Shown here piece after piece: positions 16,045 through 23,889 of a DNA stretch of 64,000 bases (the stretch's first letter is position 1; the number at the start of each line of letters is the position of its first letter). The translations under genes were made by a program, and so were the position numbers. Location: assembly GCF_042433515.1 (NCBI RefSeq), contig NZ_JBHLVH010000002.1, positions 1 through 64,000 of the forward strand. Direction: 5' to 3'. Source of the stretch: Kytococcus schroeteri. GTDB taxonomy: Bacteria; Actinomycetota; Actinomycetes; Actinomycetales; Dermatophilaceae. The notes below the pieces were generated by a model that was not told the origin of the DNA, did no database searches, and saw nothing but the letters and a program-made list of their open reading frames with translations.

Positions 16045-17256
16045 TCAGTCGGCCTGGGGCAGGTAGGGCCGCAGGATCTCCGGCACCGGGTGGTCGCCGG
16101 CGATGTTGCGGAAGGGCCGGCCGTTGTTGGCCAGGTCGATCTGCAGACGCATCTCGGCCTCCTCCCACATCAGGCCCAGGCGCGCGTCCTCCAGCGGGAA
16201 GACGTGCTGGCTGCCACCGGGCACCAGGGTGATCTCCCCCATCACGATGCCGCGGGTGGTGCCGTAGAGGTCCACGCGCACGAAGGGCAGGGGAACGGCC
16301 TTGGAGAGCACCTTGGCGAACTCCACCATCTGCGGCAGCTTCGGGGAGAAGGGGATGTCGGTCTGCGAGGCCGGGTCGCGGCGCAGCGGGATGTCGCGGC
16401 ACTGGGCGTCGAAGTAGCGGAACTGCAGGTTCTCCTGCCAGCCCTGCGCGCCCCGGTGCATGGGGGCGCGGCGCGCGAAGCCGTAGCCCACCTCGCCGTA
16501 GAAGGCGTAGATCTTGATGTCGGCGGGCAGCGGGTCGTCGCCCACGTCGGCCACCAGCATCTCCTCGGCGAACCAGGGGCCCAGCAGCTTGCGGTCGGTG
16601 GTGAGGTTCCTGACCACCTCGGCCCCGGTGATCCGGCGGCGTGTGGTGTCGTTGACCTCGTAGAGGTCGCGGGCGGCGTCCACGCGGCGCAGCGGATACA
16701 CCCCGCGCGAGCCCGCGCCCCCGTTGGACTTGATGACGAACTCCTCGGGCAGCTCCGAGAGGTCGATCTCGTTCTTGCGGGTCCAGATGCGCAGCACATT
16801 GGGCGGCTGCACGCCGTGGCTGGCACCGAGCGCCAGGTTCTGCAGCTTCTTGGGGATGGCGCTGCGCGGGTGGTTGCGCAGGCCCTGGCTCTGCAGGTGC
16901 ATCCGGCGGCGGCGGGCCTCGTAGAGGTGGTCCACGAAGCTCGGGTAGGCGCGCGCGTCGCCCGGGGCGGCGCCGACGGTGCCGGGGTACCCGGCATCGT
17001 TCAGGGCCTTGACCTGACGGCGGGAGAGTTCGGCGCGCGGCAGGGTGCCGGGCTTGTCGCGGGTGAGGGTGGCGCCGTCGAGGTCGTCGCCGGGCTCCAC
17101 TCCGGTGACGCCGGCCGAGGCACCGCGGAGGCGCTCGATCTCGGCCCGGGCCTCGCGGAGCTCGGCCTTCTGCTGACGGGCGAGCTCGCGCCACTCGTTG
17201 ATTTTCTCGTCACGCCACTTGATGGCGGGCAAATCACGCAGGGTGCGTCGGATCAT
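16045..17256 (-). CDS. TupA-like ATP-grasp protein, paralogue 3
   Basis: A 403-residue paralogue with the shared start RRTLRDLPAIKWRDEKI and a shorter coiled coil (to about residue 45). Its ATP-grasp landmarks FVIKSNGGAGSRGVYPLRR, WFAEEMLV, DIKIYAFYGEVGYGFARR and RVDLYGTTRGIVMGEITLVPGGS align closely with paralogue 2, so these two arose by a recent tandem duplication. The common C-terminus GDHPVPEILRPYLP is present. The ATG at 17256 has TAGTGT seven bases upstream. It is followed after 60 bases by paralogue 2. The enzymes may be paired ligases acting on the same polymer with different donor groups; this is inference. Confidence 0.85.
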   Translation of the reverse strand: MIRRTLRDLPAIKWRDEKINEWRELARQQKAELREARAEIERLRGASAGVTGVEPGDDLDGATLTRDKPGTLPRAELSRRQVKALNDAGYPGTVGAAPGDARAYPSFVDHLYEARRRRMHLQSQGLRNHPRSAIPKKLQNLALGASHGVQPPNVLRIWTRKNEIDLSELPEEFVIKSNGGAGSRGVYPLRRVDAARDLYEVNDTTRRRITGAEVVRNLTTDRKLLGPWFAEEMLVADVGDDPLPADIKIYAFYGEVGYGFARRAPMHRGAQGWQENLQFRYFDAQCRDIPLRRDPASQTDIPFSPKLPQMVEFAKVLSKAVPLPFVRVDLYGTTRGIVMGEITLVPGGSQHVFPLEDARLGLMWEEAEMRLQIDLANNGRPFRNIAGDHPVPEILRPYLPQAD

Positions 17257-17263
17257 TCTCCGG

Positions 17264-17269
17264 ACACTA
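17264..17269 (-). promoter_or_regulatory. Candidate -10 hexamer (TAGTGT) for TupA-like paralogue 3
   Basis: Read leftwards, TAGTGT ends seven bases before the ATG at 17256, again without a ribosome site. Confidence 0.4.
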
Positions 17270-17303
17270 CCGGCCGATGCGGGCCCGACCGCACCAACGC
17301 GCC

Positions 17304-18887
17304 TCAGTCCACGCCGTGGTCGGCGAACCAGGAGGCCACCCGGCCCAGGTGGCGGTCCCCGGTCCAGAAGGCCGGCTGGGAGTGGTCGGCGCCGGGCACC
17401 ACGTCGAGGCGGGAGTCGACGCCCTTGTCGCGCAGGGCCTCGTGCATCTGGCGTGACTGGGCGGCGGGGGCCACGCAGTCGGCGTCGCCGTGCAGCAGGT
17501 AGGTGGGGGCCGTCCTCGGGCTGGCCAGGGCTACGGGCGAGGCGGTGCGGCGCAGCCGGTCGCGCACGGCGGGGTCGGTGGCGTCGTGCATGAGGATGTG
17601 GTCCTCGGCGGCCGTGGCCTTCGGGCAGCCCATGGCCCGGCGCTGCTTCTTGCCGGTGAGCGGATCGTAGATGCCGAAGTAGCCGACCACGGCGTCGACC
17701 GTGCCCGGGTGCGTGGCCGACTCCAGCGCCACGAGGTGGCCCCCGGCCGAGTCGCCGAAGAGGCCCACCTGCCGGCCGGCGCCCTGGCTGCGGGCCTTCT
17801 TCACCGCAGCGGTCACGCCGGCGTGCACGTCGTCCTTGGTGGCCGGCCAGGGGTGCTCGTCGGCCTTGCGGTACTCCACGGTGGCCACCCACAGGCCCTG
17901 GTCGTGCAGACGCTGCACCACCCGGTTCTTGCGGGAGGACTCGTCCATGAACGCGTCGGCGCGGCCGCCCACCCAGCCGCCGCCGTGCACGAGCACCACG
18001 ACGTCCCGGCCGGGCTCGCCGGGCAGCAGGGCGTACTTCTGCTCGGCGGCGTCGCCGTAGTGGTACCAGTCGCTCCAGCCCTCGTCCGGGCTGGTGGGGC
18101 CGGACTCGCTGGGGCTCGTGCTGGAGGGGTCGGTCGGGTCGCCGGGCCCGCTGTCCGAGGGGGTCGGGGCGGAGTCGGTGGGGGCGGGCTCGTCCGTGGT
18201 CGGGGCCGAGTCGGTGGGGGCGGGCTCGTCCGTGGCCGGGGCCGAGTCGGTGGGGTCGGGCTCGTCCGTGGCCGGCGCGGTGTCGGTGGGGGCCGGCGCC
18301 GTGGGGTCGGTGGGCGCGGGATCCCCCGGGGCGGACACGGTGCCGCCGGACGGGGTGGGCGACGAGGTGGGCGCCCCCTCGGTGGGCTGCGTGGTGGTGG
18401 GCGCCGACGCACCGGGCTGCCCCGGGTCCACGACGGGGTCACCGGGCTGGGGGGCGCCGGGGGCGGAGCCGTCGGTTCCGCCGTCCGTGGGCTGCCCCGT
18501 GCCCGGGTCGTCGGACTGGGCGGACGTGCCCGGCTGGCCCGACGCGGCGGGCTGCTCCGGTGCGGGCGCGGCACCAGCACCGTCGTCGGGGTCCCCGACG
18601 CTGCCCGCTCCGTCCTCGCCGCCGGTCGCGGCCGGGTCACCCGGCTGGCCGGGCGCAGCGCTCGTGCCCTCCGCCGACGGGCCGGGCTGCGCCCCCTCGT
18701 CACCGGCTGCACCGTCACCGGAGGCGACCTCCGACGCGGCGGGCTGCCCCTCTCCCCCGGACGGCGCCGCGGTGACGGCCGTGGTGGGGCCGGCAGCCCC
18801 CTCGCCCGGGAGGCCTCCGCCACACCCGGTGACGGTCAGGGCGGCACACACGGCGAAGACGGTGGTCTGCATCGGGGAGGTGGTCAC
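17304..18887 (-). CDS. Lipoprotein esterase with long Pro/Thr/Ser linker
   Basis: A 527-residue secreted alpha/beta hydrolase. The signal peptide ends in VTGCGGG, a lipobox, so the protein should be membrane anchored. Residues about 25-260 are low complexity and include four tandem 12-residue units (TDSAPATDEPAP type), which would hold the enzyme away from the membrane. The catalytic domain has the oxyanion HGGGWVGG, nucleophile elbow FGDSAGGH, acid HGDADCVAP and a final DHSQPAF histidine, as in carboxylesterase/BD-FAE-like enzymes. It is the last gene of a leftward operon with a type I dehydroquinate dehydratase and a second esterase (19735-20679) with which it shares its catalytic domain. 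ATG at 18887 is the likely start; an internal ATG five codons later is possible. Confidence 0.85.
   Translation of the reverse strand: MTTSPMQTTVFAVCAALTVTGCGGGLPGEGAAGPTTAVTAAPSGGEGQPAASEVASGDGAAGDEGAQPGPSAEGTSAAPGQPGDPAATGGEDGAGSVGDPDDGAGAAPAPEQPAASGQPGTSAQSDDPGTGQPTDGGTDGSAPGAPQPGDPVVDPGQPGASAPTTTQPTEGAPTSSPTPSGGTVSAPGDPAPTDPTAPAPTDTAPATDEPDPTDSAPATDEPAPTDSAPTTDEPAPTDSAPTPSDSGPGDPTDPSSTSPSESGPTSPDEGWSDWYHYGDAAEQKYALLPGEPGRDVVVLVHGGGWVGGRADAFMDESSRKNRVVQRLHDQGLWVATVEYRKADEHPWPATKDDVHAGVTAAVKKARSQGAGRQVGLFGDSAGGHLVALESATHPGTVDAVVGYFGIYDPLTGKKQRRAMGCPKATAAEDHILMHDATDPAVRDRLRRTASPVALASPRTAPTYLLHGDADCVAPAAQSRQMHEALRDKGVDSRLDVVPGADHSQPAFWTGDRHLGRVASWFADHGVD
18170..18310. repeat. 36-bp tandem repeat within the esterase linker
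   Basis: About four imperfect 36-base units encode 12-residue repeats (PTDSAPATDEPA type). They lie in the spacer between lipid anchor and enzyme, so copy number may vary between strains. Confidence 0.75.
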
Positions 18888-18920
18888 GACGGTCCTCTCG
18901 GGCAGGGGTTCTCGGGACGG

Positions 18921-19730
18921 TCAGGGGGCGGGCGGCTCGTCTCCCGGCCCGCACAGGCCCTCCACCGTAGCCGCCACCAGGTGCACGTCGAGCTGCCCCG
19001 GCGCGCTGGCCGCGCCCGCGTGGGCGAAGGTGAGGAACCCGCCACAGGCCGGCCCCACCAGCCGGGTGACCTGCCCCGCCGCGCCCATGCCCAGCATCGC
19101 GACGGGGACGCCCGAGGTGCTCACCCGGTCCAGGACGGCGAGCAGCTCGAGGGCCGCCGGGGTGTCCGCGGGCGTGGTGGCGAGCTTCACCGCATCGGCC
19201 CCGGTGGCGCGCAGGTCGGCCACCTGCTGCTCCAGCTCGGCCTCCGGCGCCTGGCCGGACCAGTCGTGGTGGCTCACCAGGCGGGGCATGCCGGCGGCGC
19301 GGAGGGCGGCCAGGGCGGCGTCGCGCTGCGGGTGGTCGAGCTCCACGTCCACGAGGTCCACCCCCGGCAGGTCCGCGAGTCGCTCCACGAGGGCGAGGTA
19401 CTCCTGCGGCGTGGCGTGCCCCTCGCCGCCCTGCCCGGCGGTGCGGTAGGTCACCAGCAGCGGCACCCCGTCCAGGGCCTCGACGAGGCGTGCCAGCAGG
19501 TCCGGCAGGTCGGTGAGCAGGTCGGCCACCGGCGCGGCGAGGTGGTCCACCCGCCACTCCACGAGGTCGGCCAGGCCCGAGCACGCCCGCGCGGCCGAGG
19601 CCAGCACCTCCTCGGGGGTGGAGCCCATCACGGGCACGGCGACGGCGGGGGCACCGGGGCCGAACGAGCGGGCGCCCACCCGGACGCGGGGGACGGGGGC
19701 GGTCTCGGTGGCGCGGTCGGCGGAGCTCAT
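18921..19730 (-). CDS. aroD: Type I 3-dehydroquinate dehydratase
   Basis: A 269-residue class I enzyme that dehydrates 3-dehydroquinate to 3-dehydroshikimate through a Schiff base. Expected residues are present: EWRVDHL (substrate binding), the catalytic histidine in SHHDW, the Schiff-base lysine in DAVKLATTP, and the C-terminal substrate loop region near GQLDV. Most actinobacteria use the unrelated type II enzyme (AroQ), so this may be an additional or catabolic (quinate) copy. It starts four bases after the stop of the lipoprotein esterase gene and precedes another esterase gene by about 30 bases. No other shikimate gene lies in the window. An ester-linked quinate/shikimate substrate hydrolysed by the esterases would explain the grouping, but that is a guess. 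Confidence 0.9.
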   Translation of the reverse strand: MSSADRATETAPVPRVRVGARSFGPGAPAVAVPVMGSTPEEVLASAARACSGLADLVEWRVDHLAAPVADLLTDLPDLLARLVEALDGVPLLVTYRTAGQGGEGHATPQEYLALVERLADLPGVDLVDVELDHPQRDAALAALRAAGMPRLVSHHDWSGQAPEAELEQQVADLRATGADAVKLATTPADTPAALELLAVLDRVSTSGVPVAMLGMGAAGQVTRLVGPACGGFLTFAHAGAASAPGQLDVHLVAATVEGLCGPGDEPPAP

Positions 19731-19734
19731 CGCC

Positions 19735-20679
19735 TCAGCCTGCCGCGCCGGAGGCGGCCCCAGCGGCCGGGGCGTGCTCGTCCACGAAGTCCAGCACCGC
19801 CGGCAGCGTGGTGCCGTCGGTGAACGCCGGCCCGCCGTGCCCCTGGCCCGGCAGGCTCACCAGCTCCACCGGCACGTGCGCGTCGGCCAGGGCGTCGTGC
19901 ATCTGCTGCGACTGCTCCGGCGGCACGATGCAGTCGTCCTGGCCGTGCAGCAGCACCATCGGCGGGGAGTCCGGGGTCACCCGGTGCACCGGCGAGGCGG
20001 CCCGGGCGCGCTCCAGCTGCTGCGGGGTGGTCGGCTCGGTGCCGAACACGTTGGGTGCCCCCACGTCCACCTGCGGGCAGCCGCGGGCCGTGCGCTGGCC
20101 GGCCGAGGTGGTGAAGTCGTGCAGCCCGTAGTACGCGGCCACCACGTCCACCTCGCGCGGGTGCGTGGTGCCCTCCAGGGCGGCCAGGTGCCCGCCGGCG
20201 GAGTCGCCCGCCAGCAGCAGGCGGTCGTCGGCGCCCTGCTCGCGCGCCGCGCGGACGGCGTGGCGCGTGGCAGCGTGCACGTCGTCGGCGGTGGCGGGCC
20301 ACGGGGCGCGGTCGGCGTACCGGTACTCCACGGCGGCCACCCACCACCCGTCGTCATGCAGGGCGCGCACCAGGGCGTTGAGGGGCGATGCGGGGTCCAC
20401 GTAGGCGCCGGCGGTGCCGCCCACCCAGCTGCCGCCGTGCACGAGCACCGCCACGCCGCCGTCCTGCTCACCGGGCAGCATCAGGTAGCGCTGCCGCTCG
20501 TCGGGGCCGTAGGACACCCAGTCCGACCAGGTGGCCGCCTCGCCGTCCGGTGCGGTGACGGTCGGCGGCGAGGCCGGGTCGGGCGCGGTGGGGCCGCCCC
20601 CGTCGTCGGAGCACGCGGCCAGCACGAGGCAGGCGGCGGTGAGCGAGGCGAGGGGGGCGAGGCGGTGGCGGGTGGGCAC
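19735..20679 (-). CDS. Secreted lipoprotein alpha/beta-hydrolase esterase
   Basis: A 314-residue carboxylesterase related to that at 17304-18887. A GTG at 20679 starts a signal peptide ending in LAACSDD, a lipobox. The hydrolase domain follows after only about 45 residues: HGGSWVGG oxyanion loop, AGDSAGGH nucleophile, HGQDDCIVP acid and GQGHGGPAF histidine. Leftward reading shows TTGGAA, 18 bases, then GACACT ending six bases before the GTG, a reasonable promoter for a leaderless first gene of the operon. aroD begins four bases after the stop. Confidence 0.85.
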   Translation of the reverse strand: MPTRHRLAPLASLTAACLVLAACSDDGGGPTAPDPASPPTVTAPDGEAATWSDWVSYGPDERQRYLMLPGEQDGGVAVLVHGGSWVGGTAGAYVDPASPLNALVRALHDDGWWVAAVEYRYADRAPWPATADDVHAATRHAVRAAREQGADDRLLLAGDSAGGHLAALEGTTHPREVDVVAAYYGLHDFTTSAGQRTARGCPQVDVGAPNVFGTEPTTPQQLERARAASPVHRVTPDSPPMVLLHGQDDCIVPPEQSQQMHDALADAHVPVELVSLPGQGHGGPAFTDGTTLPAVLDFVDEHAPAAGAASGAAG

Positions 20680-20810
20680 GGTGTGAGTGTCGCGCCCTCG
20701 GCCGGGTCGTTCCAACCCGGGACGTCGCCCCTGCTCGCCTATCCTTCGCTCGATCGACCAGACGCCCCAGGAGCCACACCCCACCGGCGGGCCCGACCCG
20801 GGGAGACCAC

Positions 20811-23087
20811 GTGACCACCGCGCGCCGCCGCACCCCCGCACGCTCCGTCGCCCCGGTGAGCGGCCGAGGACGACGCCCCGCCCCGCGGGGCCCGCGCGTG
20901 CGCCCCCTGCCCGACCGCGTGCGCCGCGTGCCCGCCCCCGGCACCCGGGCGGCGGCCCAGCGCGACACACAGCGACCGGCCACCCCGGCCACGGCCCCCA
21001 CCGGGTTCCGCCCCGACATCGAGGGCCTGCGCGCCGTGGCGGTGCTCTCGGTGATGGCGTACCACGCCGGCCTGCCCTTCGTGCCCGGCGGCTTCTCGGG
21101 CGTGGACGTGTTCTTCGTGCTCTCGGGCTTCCTCATCACCGGCCAGCTCCTCAAGGAGGTGCGCTCCACCGGCACGGTGGACCTGCCGGCCTTCTACGGG
21201 CGCCGCTTCAAGCGCCTGCTGCCGGCCGCCACCCTCGTGCTGGCGTTCACCGCCGTGGCCTCCTGGCTGCTGCTGCCGTCCACTCGGTGGCGCGAGATGT
21301 GGGGCGACGTCGCGGCATCGGCGCTGTACGTCGTCAACTGGCGCCTGGCCGACCGCTCCACCGACTACCTCGCCGAGGACTCCCAGCCCTCCCCGGTGCA
21401 GCACTACTGGTCGCTCGCGGTGGAGGAGCAGTTCTACGTCGTCTGGCCGCTGGTGCTGCTCGGCGTGGCGATGGTGGTGCGCCGCCAGCGCACGCGGCTG
21501 GGCCCCACGGCCGTGGGCGGGCTGCTCCTCATCGGCCTGCCGTCCTTCGCGTGGTCGTTGTGGGCCACCGCGCACACGCCGGAGTCGGCCTACTTCGTCA
21601 CCACCACGCGGCTGTGGGAGCTCGTGGTGGGCGCCGTGGTGGCCTGCGGCGCCGGGTTCTGGCCGCGCCTGCGCCGCCCCGCCGCATCGGGCCTGGTGCT
21701 GCTGGGCGTGGTGCTGGTGCTGGCCGGCTTCTTCCTGGTCACGCCCGCCACCCCGTGGCCCGGCAGCGCGGCCCTGCTGCCCACCCTGGGCACCGCGATG
21801 GTGGTGGCCGGTGGCGTCTCCGGCGGGGGTGTCCTGCTGGCCGGGCTGCGCTCCGCGCCGATGGTGTGGGTGGGCGGCCTGAGCTACTCGCTGTACCTGT
21901 GGCACTGGCCGCTGGTGGTGCTGGTGGACCAGGGCCCGTTCGACGGGGACGCCCCGCTGTGGGCCACCCTGCTGGCCGTGCTGGTGGCCGTGCCGGCCGC
22001 GTGGGCGGGCCACCGGCTGGTGGAGAACCCGGTGCGCTTCGCCCCGGCGTTCAAGCGCACCCGCAACGCCCTGCTGCTGGGCGCGGGACTCACCGGGGTG
22101 ACCGCCGCCGCGGCGCTGGTGGCCATCGGGTCGCAGCGGACCGAGCCGGCCGTGGACCTGACCGTCGGCCACCACGGCGCCGAGCAGCTGCTGCCCGACC
22201 CCGGTGCCGGCAGCGTGCCCGCGGACGTGGAGCCCGTGGTGCGGCCCGAGGCGTTCGCGGCCGACCCGGCATCGATCACGCCGGCGCCGACGACCGCCGT
22301 CGAGGACGTGCCGCCCACCCACGCGCGCGGCTGCCACGTGACCCAGGAGAGCCCGGACCCGGTGGAGTGCCGCTTCGGCGACCCCGAGGGCGACGTGGTG
22401 GTGGCCGTGGCCGGCGACTCCAAGGCCGACCAGTGGCTGCCCGCCCTGGACGACTGGGCGAGGCGGCGCGGGTACCTGGTGGTGTCGTACACGAAGTCGT
22501 CCTGCACCTGGGCCGACGCGCCCCTCACCCAGCACAAGGGGTACGCCAGCTGCATGGCCTGGGGCGCCGGGGTGCGCGAGCGCCTCACCGCGCTGGAGCC
22601 GGACGTGCTGGTCGTCAGCGGCGGGGCCCACGTGGCGTTTGCCGGCGGAGAGACCCGCGAGTACGGCGTGGAGCCGCTGGTGGCGGGGTACGAGCGCAAC
22701 TGGCGGCCCCTGGCCGAGCGGGGGACGCGGGTGGTGGCGCTGTTGGACGTGCCCGTGCCACCGACGAAGGTGTACGAGTGCGTGGCCGAGCACCGGCAGG
22801 ACGTGACGGCCTGCGACTGGCCGGCCGCCGAGGGCAAGGGCTCGCCCCCGTTGCGTGGTGCCGTGGACCGGGTGGAGGACGCCACCGTGGTGGACCTCAA
22901 CGACTTCCTCTGCCCCGAGGGGACCTGCCGGGCCGTGGTGGGCGGGGTGCTCACCTACCGGCAGGGCGCGCACGTGACGGCGAGCTGGGTGCGGTCGATG
23001 CAGAAGGTGCTCGACGCGCGGTTCGACGCCGCGCTCGAGGGCCACGTGCCAGCCCGCGGCGGCGAGGCGGGCGGCGGCGAGGGCTGA
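20811..23087 (+). CDS. OafA/YrhL-type acyltransferase with C-terminal SGNH domain
   Basis: A 758-residue envelope O-acyltransferase. A basic N-terminal tail of about 65 residues precedes the acyltransferase-3 membrane domain, which starts with FRPDIEGLRAVAVLSVMAYHAG and holds the FFVLSGFLITGQLLKE segment and about ten helices to residue 450. The extracellular SGNH domain follows, with the serine motif AVAGDSKADQW, TKSSC, VVSGG and a late GAHVT that takes the place of the usual DxxH. Such proteins acetylate peptidoglycan or surface glycans. The GTG at 20811 has no clear ribosome site. It diverges from the esterase/aroD operon and fits the envelope-modification theme of the region. The missing aspartate at the final motif should be noted but may be an alignment effect. 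Confidence 0.9.
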   Translation: MTTARRRTPARSVAPVSGRGRRPAPRGPRVRPLPDRVRRVPAPGTRAAAQRDTQRPATPATAPTGFRPDIEGLRAVAVLSVMAYHAGLPFVPGGFSGVDVFFVLSGFLITGQLLKEVRSTGTVDLPAFYGRRFKRLLPAATLVLAFTAVASWLLLPSTRWREMWGDVAASALYVVNWRLADRSTDYLAEDSQPSPVQHYWSLAVEEQFYVVWPLVLLGVAMVVRRQRTRLGPTAVGGLLLIGLPSFAWSLWATAHTPESAYFVTTTRLWELVVGAVVACGAGFWPRLRRPAASGLVLLGVVLVLAGFFLVTPATPWPGSAALLPTLGTAMVVAGGVSGGGVLLAGLRSAPMVWVGGLSYSLYLWHWPLVVLVDQGPFDGDAPLWATLLAVLVAVPAAWAGHRLVENPVRFAPAFKRTRNALLLGAGLTGVTAAAALVAIGSQRTEPAVDLTVGHHGAEQLLPDPGAGSVPADVEPVVRPEAFAADPASITPAPTTAVEDVPPTHARGCHVTQESPDPVECRFGDPEGDVVVAVAGDSKADQWLPALDDWARRRGYLVVSYTKSSCTWADAPLTQHKGYASCMAWGAGVRERLTALEPDVLVVSGGAHVAFAGGETREYGVEPLVAGYERNWRPLAERGTRVVALLDVPVPPTKVYECVAEHRQDVTACDWPAAEGKGSPPLRGAVDRVEDATVVDLNDFLCPEGTCRAVVGGVLTYRQGAHVTASWVRSMQKVLDARFDAALEGHVPARGGEAGGGEG

Positions 23088-23120
23088 GCCGGACCACTCA
23101 CCGAGGACCCCCGAACTGGA

Positions 23121-23192
23121 CCAGGACCCCTGGGCTGGGTCAGGAACACCCCACCGTGGCGAGGGGGTCCTGACCCAGGCCGGGGGTCTCTG
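23121..23192. terminator. Imperfect hairpin after the acyltransferase gene
   Basis: Arms of about 30 bases (23121-23150 and 23161-23192), both containing CTGGGTCAGGA or its complement, pair with a few mismatches. They lie 33 bases downstream of the acyltransferase stop and upstream of the DUF4242 operon promoter region. Confidence 0.6.
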
Positions 23193-23325
23193 CGTGGGAG
23201 ATGCCGGCGTGCGCTATCTCACATCACTCTGAGTTTGGAACATCCGCACGCCTGTTTACCGTTGTGCGGCGTCGACGGTGCCGACCGCACCGGCCGCACT
23301 CCCCCACCGCCCCCGAGGAGCACCC

Positions 23326-23889
23326 ATGAGCCTGCAGCTGATCGAGATCGTCCCCGCCGACACCGCTCGCGAGGCCGTGTCCGCCCTGCTCGACCGCACG
23401 GCATCGACCCTCACCGAGGCAGGCCACGAGCTGGTGGAGGCCCAGGTGACCTCCGACCGCGGCCGTGTCTTCGTCATCGCCGAGGTGCAGGGCGAGGCCG
23501 ATGCCGCACCCGCCGCCGACCTGGCCACCGCGCTGGGCGACGCCGCCGCCGAGGTCTCCGAGCCCGCCACCGTGCGCCTCGTGGGCGCCGAGCTGGCCGA
23601 CGTGAAGGCCGCCCGCCCCGCCGCCGGCTACCTGGTGGAGTGGGACATCCCCGCCGAGATCACCATGGACGCCTACCTGGCGCGCAAGAAGGCCAACGCC
23701 CCCAAGTACGCCGACGTGCCCGAGACCTCCTTCCTGCGCACCTACGTCCGCGAGGACACGGCCAAGTGCCTGTGCTTCTACGACGCCCCGGACACCGACG
23801 CCGTGGTGCGCGCCCGCGAGGCCGTGAGCACCCCCATCGACCGCCTGCACGTGCTGGACCTCGACCTGCTGCGGGGTGTGGGCCGGTGA
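23326..23889 (+). CDS. DUF4242 (SCO4226-like) domain protein, duplicated domain
   Basis: A 187-residue soluble protein. The C-terminal half (YLVEWDIPAEITMDAYLARK to SFLRTYVREDTAKCLCFYDAPD) matches DUF4242, a small ferredoxin-like family with a nickel-binding Streptomyces member (SCO4226); the N-terminal half looks like a degenerate second copy. Cysteines in KCLCFYD are conserved in the family. Its ATG has a good GAGGAG nine bases upstream, and its stop overlaps the GTG of the next gene (GTGA). It heads a coupled operon with an acyl-CoA-dehydrogenase-like flavoprotein and an ABC importer. A binding or sensing role for the operon substrate or for a metal is possible, but no function is established. 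Confidence 0.8.
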   Translation: MSLQLIEIVPADTAREAVSALLDRTASTLTEAGHELVEAQVTSDRGRVFVIAEVQGEADAAPAADLATALGDAAAEVSEPATVRLVGAELADVKAARPAAGYLVEWDIPAEITMDAYLARKKANAPKYADVPETSFLRTYVREDTAKCLCFYDAPDTDAVVRAREAVSTPIDRLHVLDLDLLRGVGR

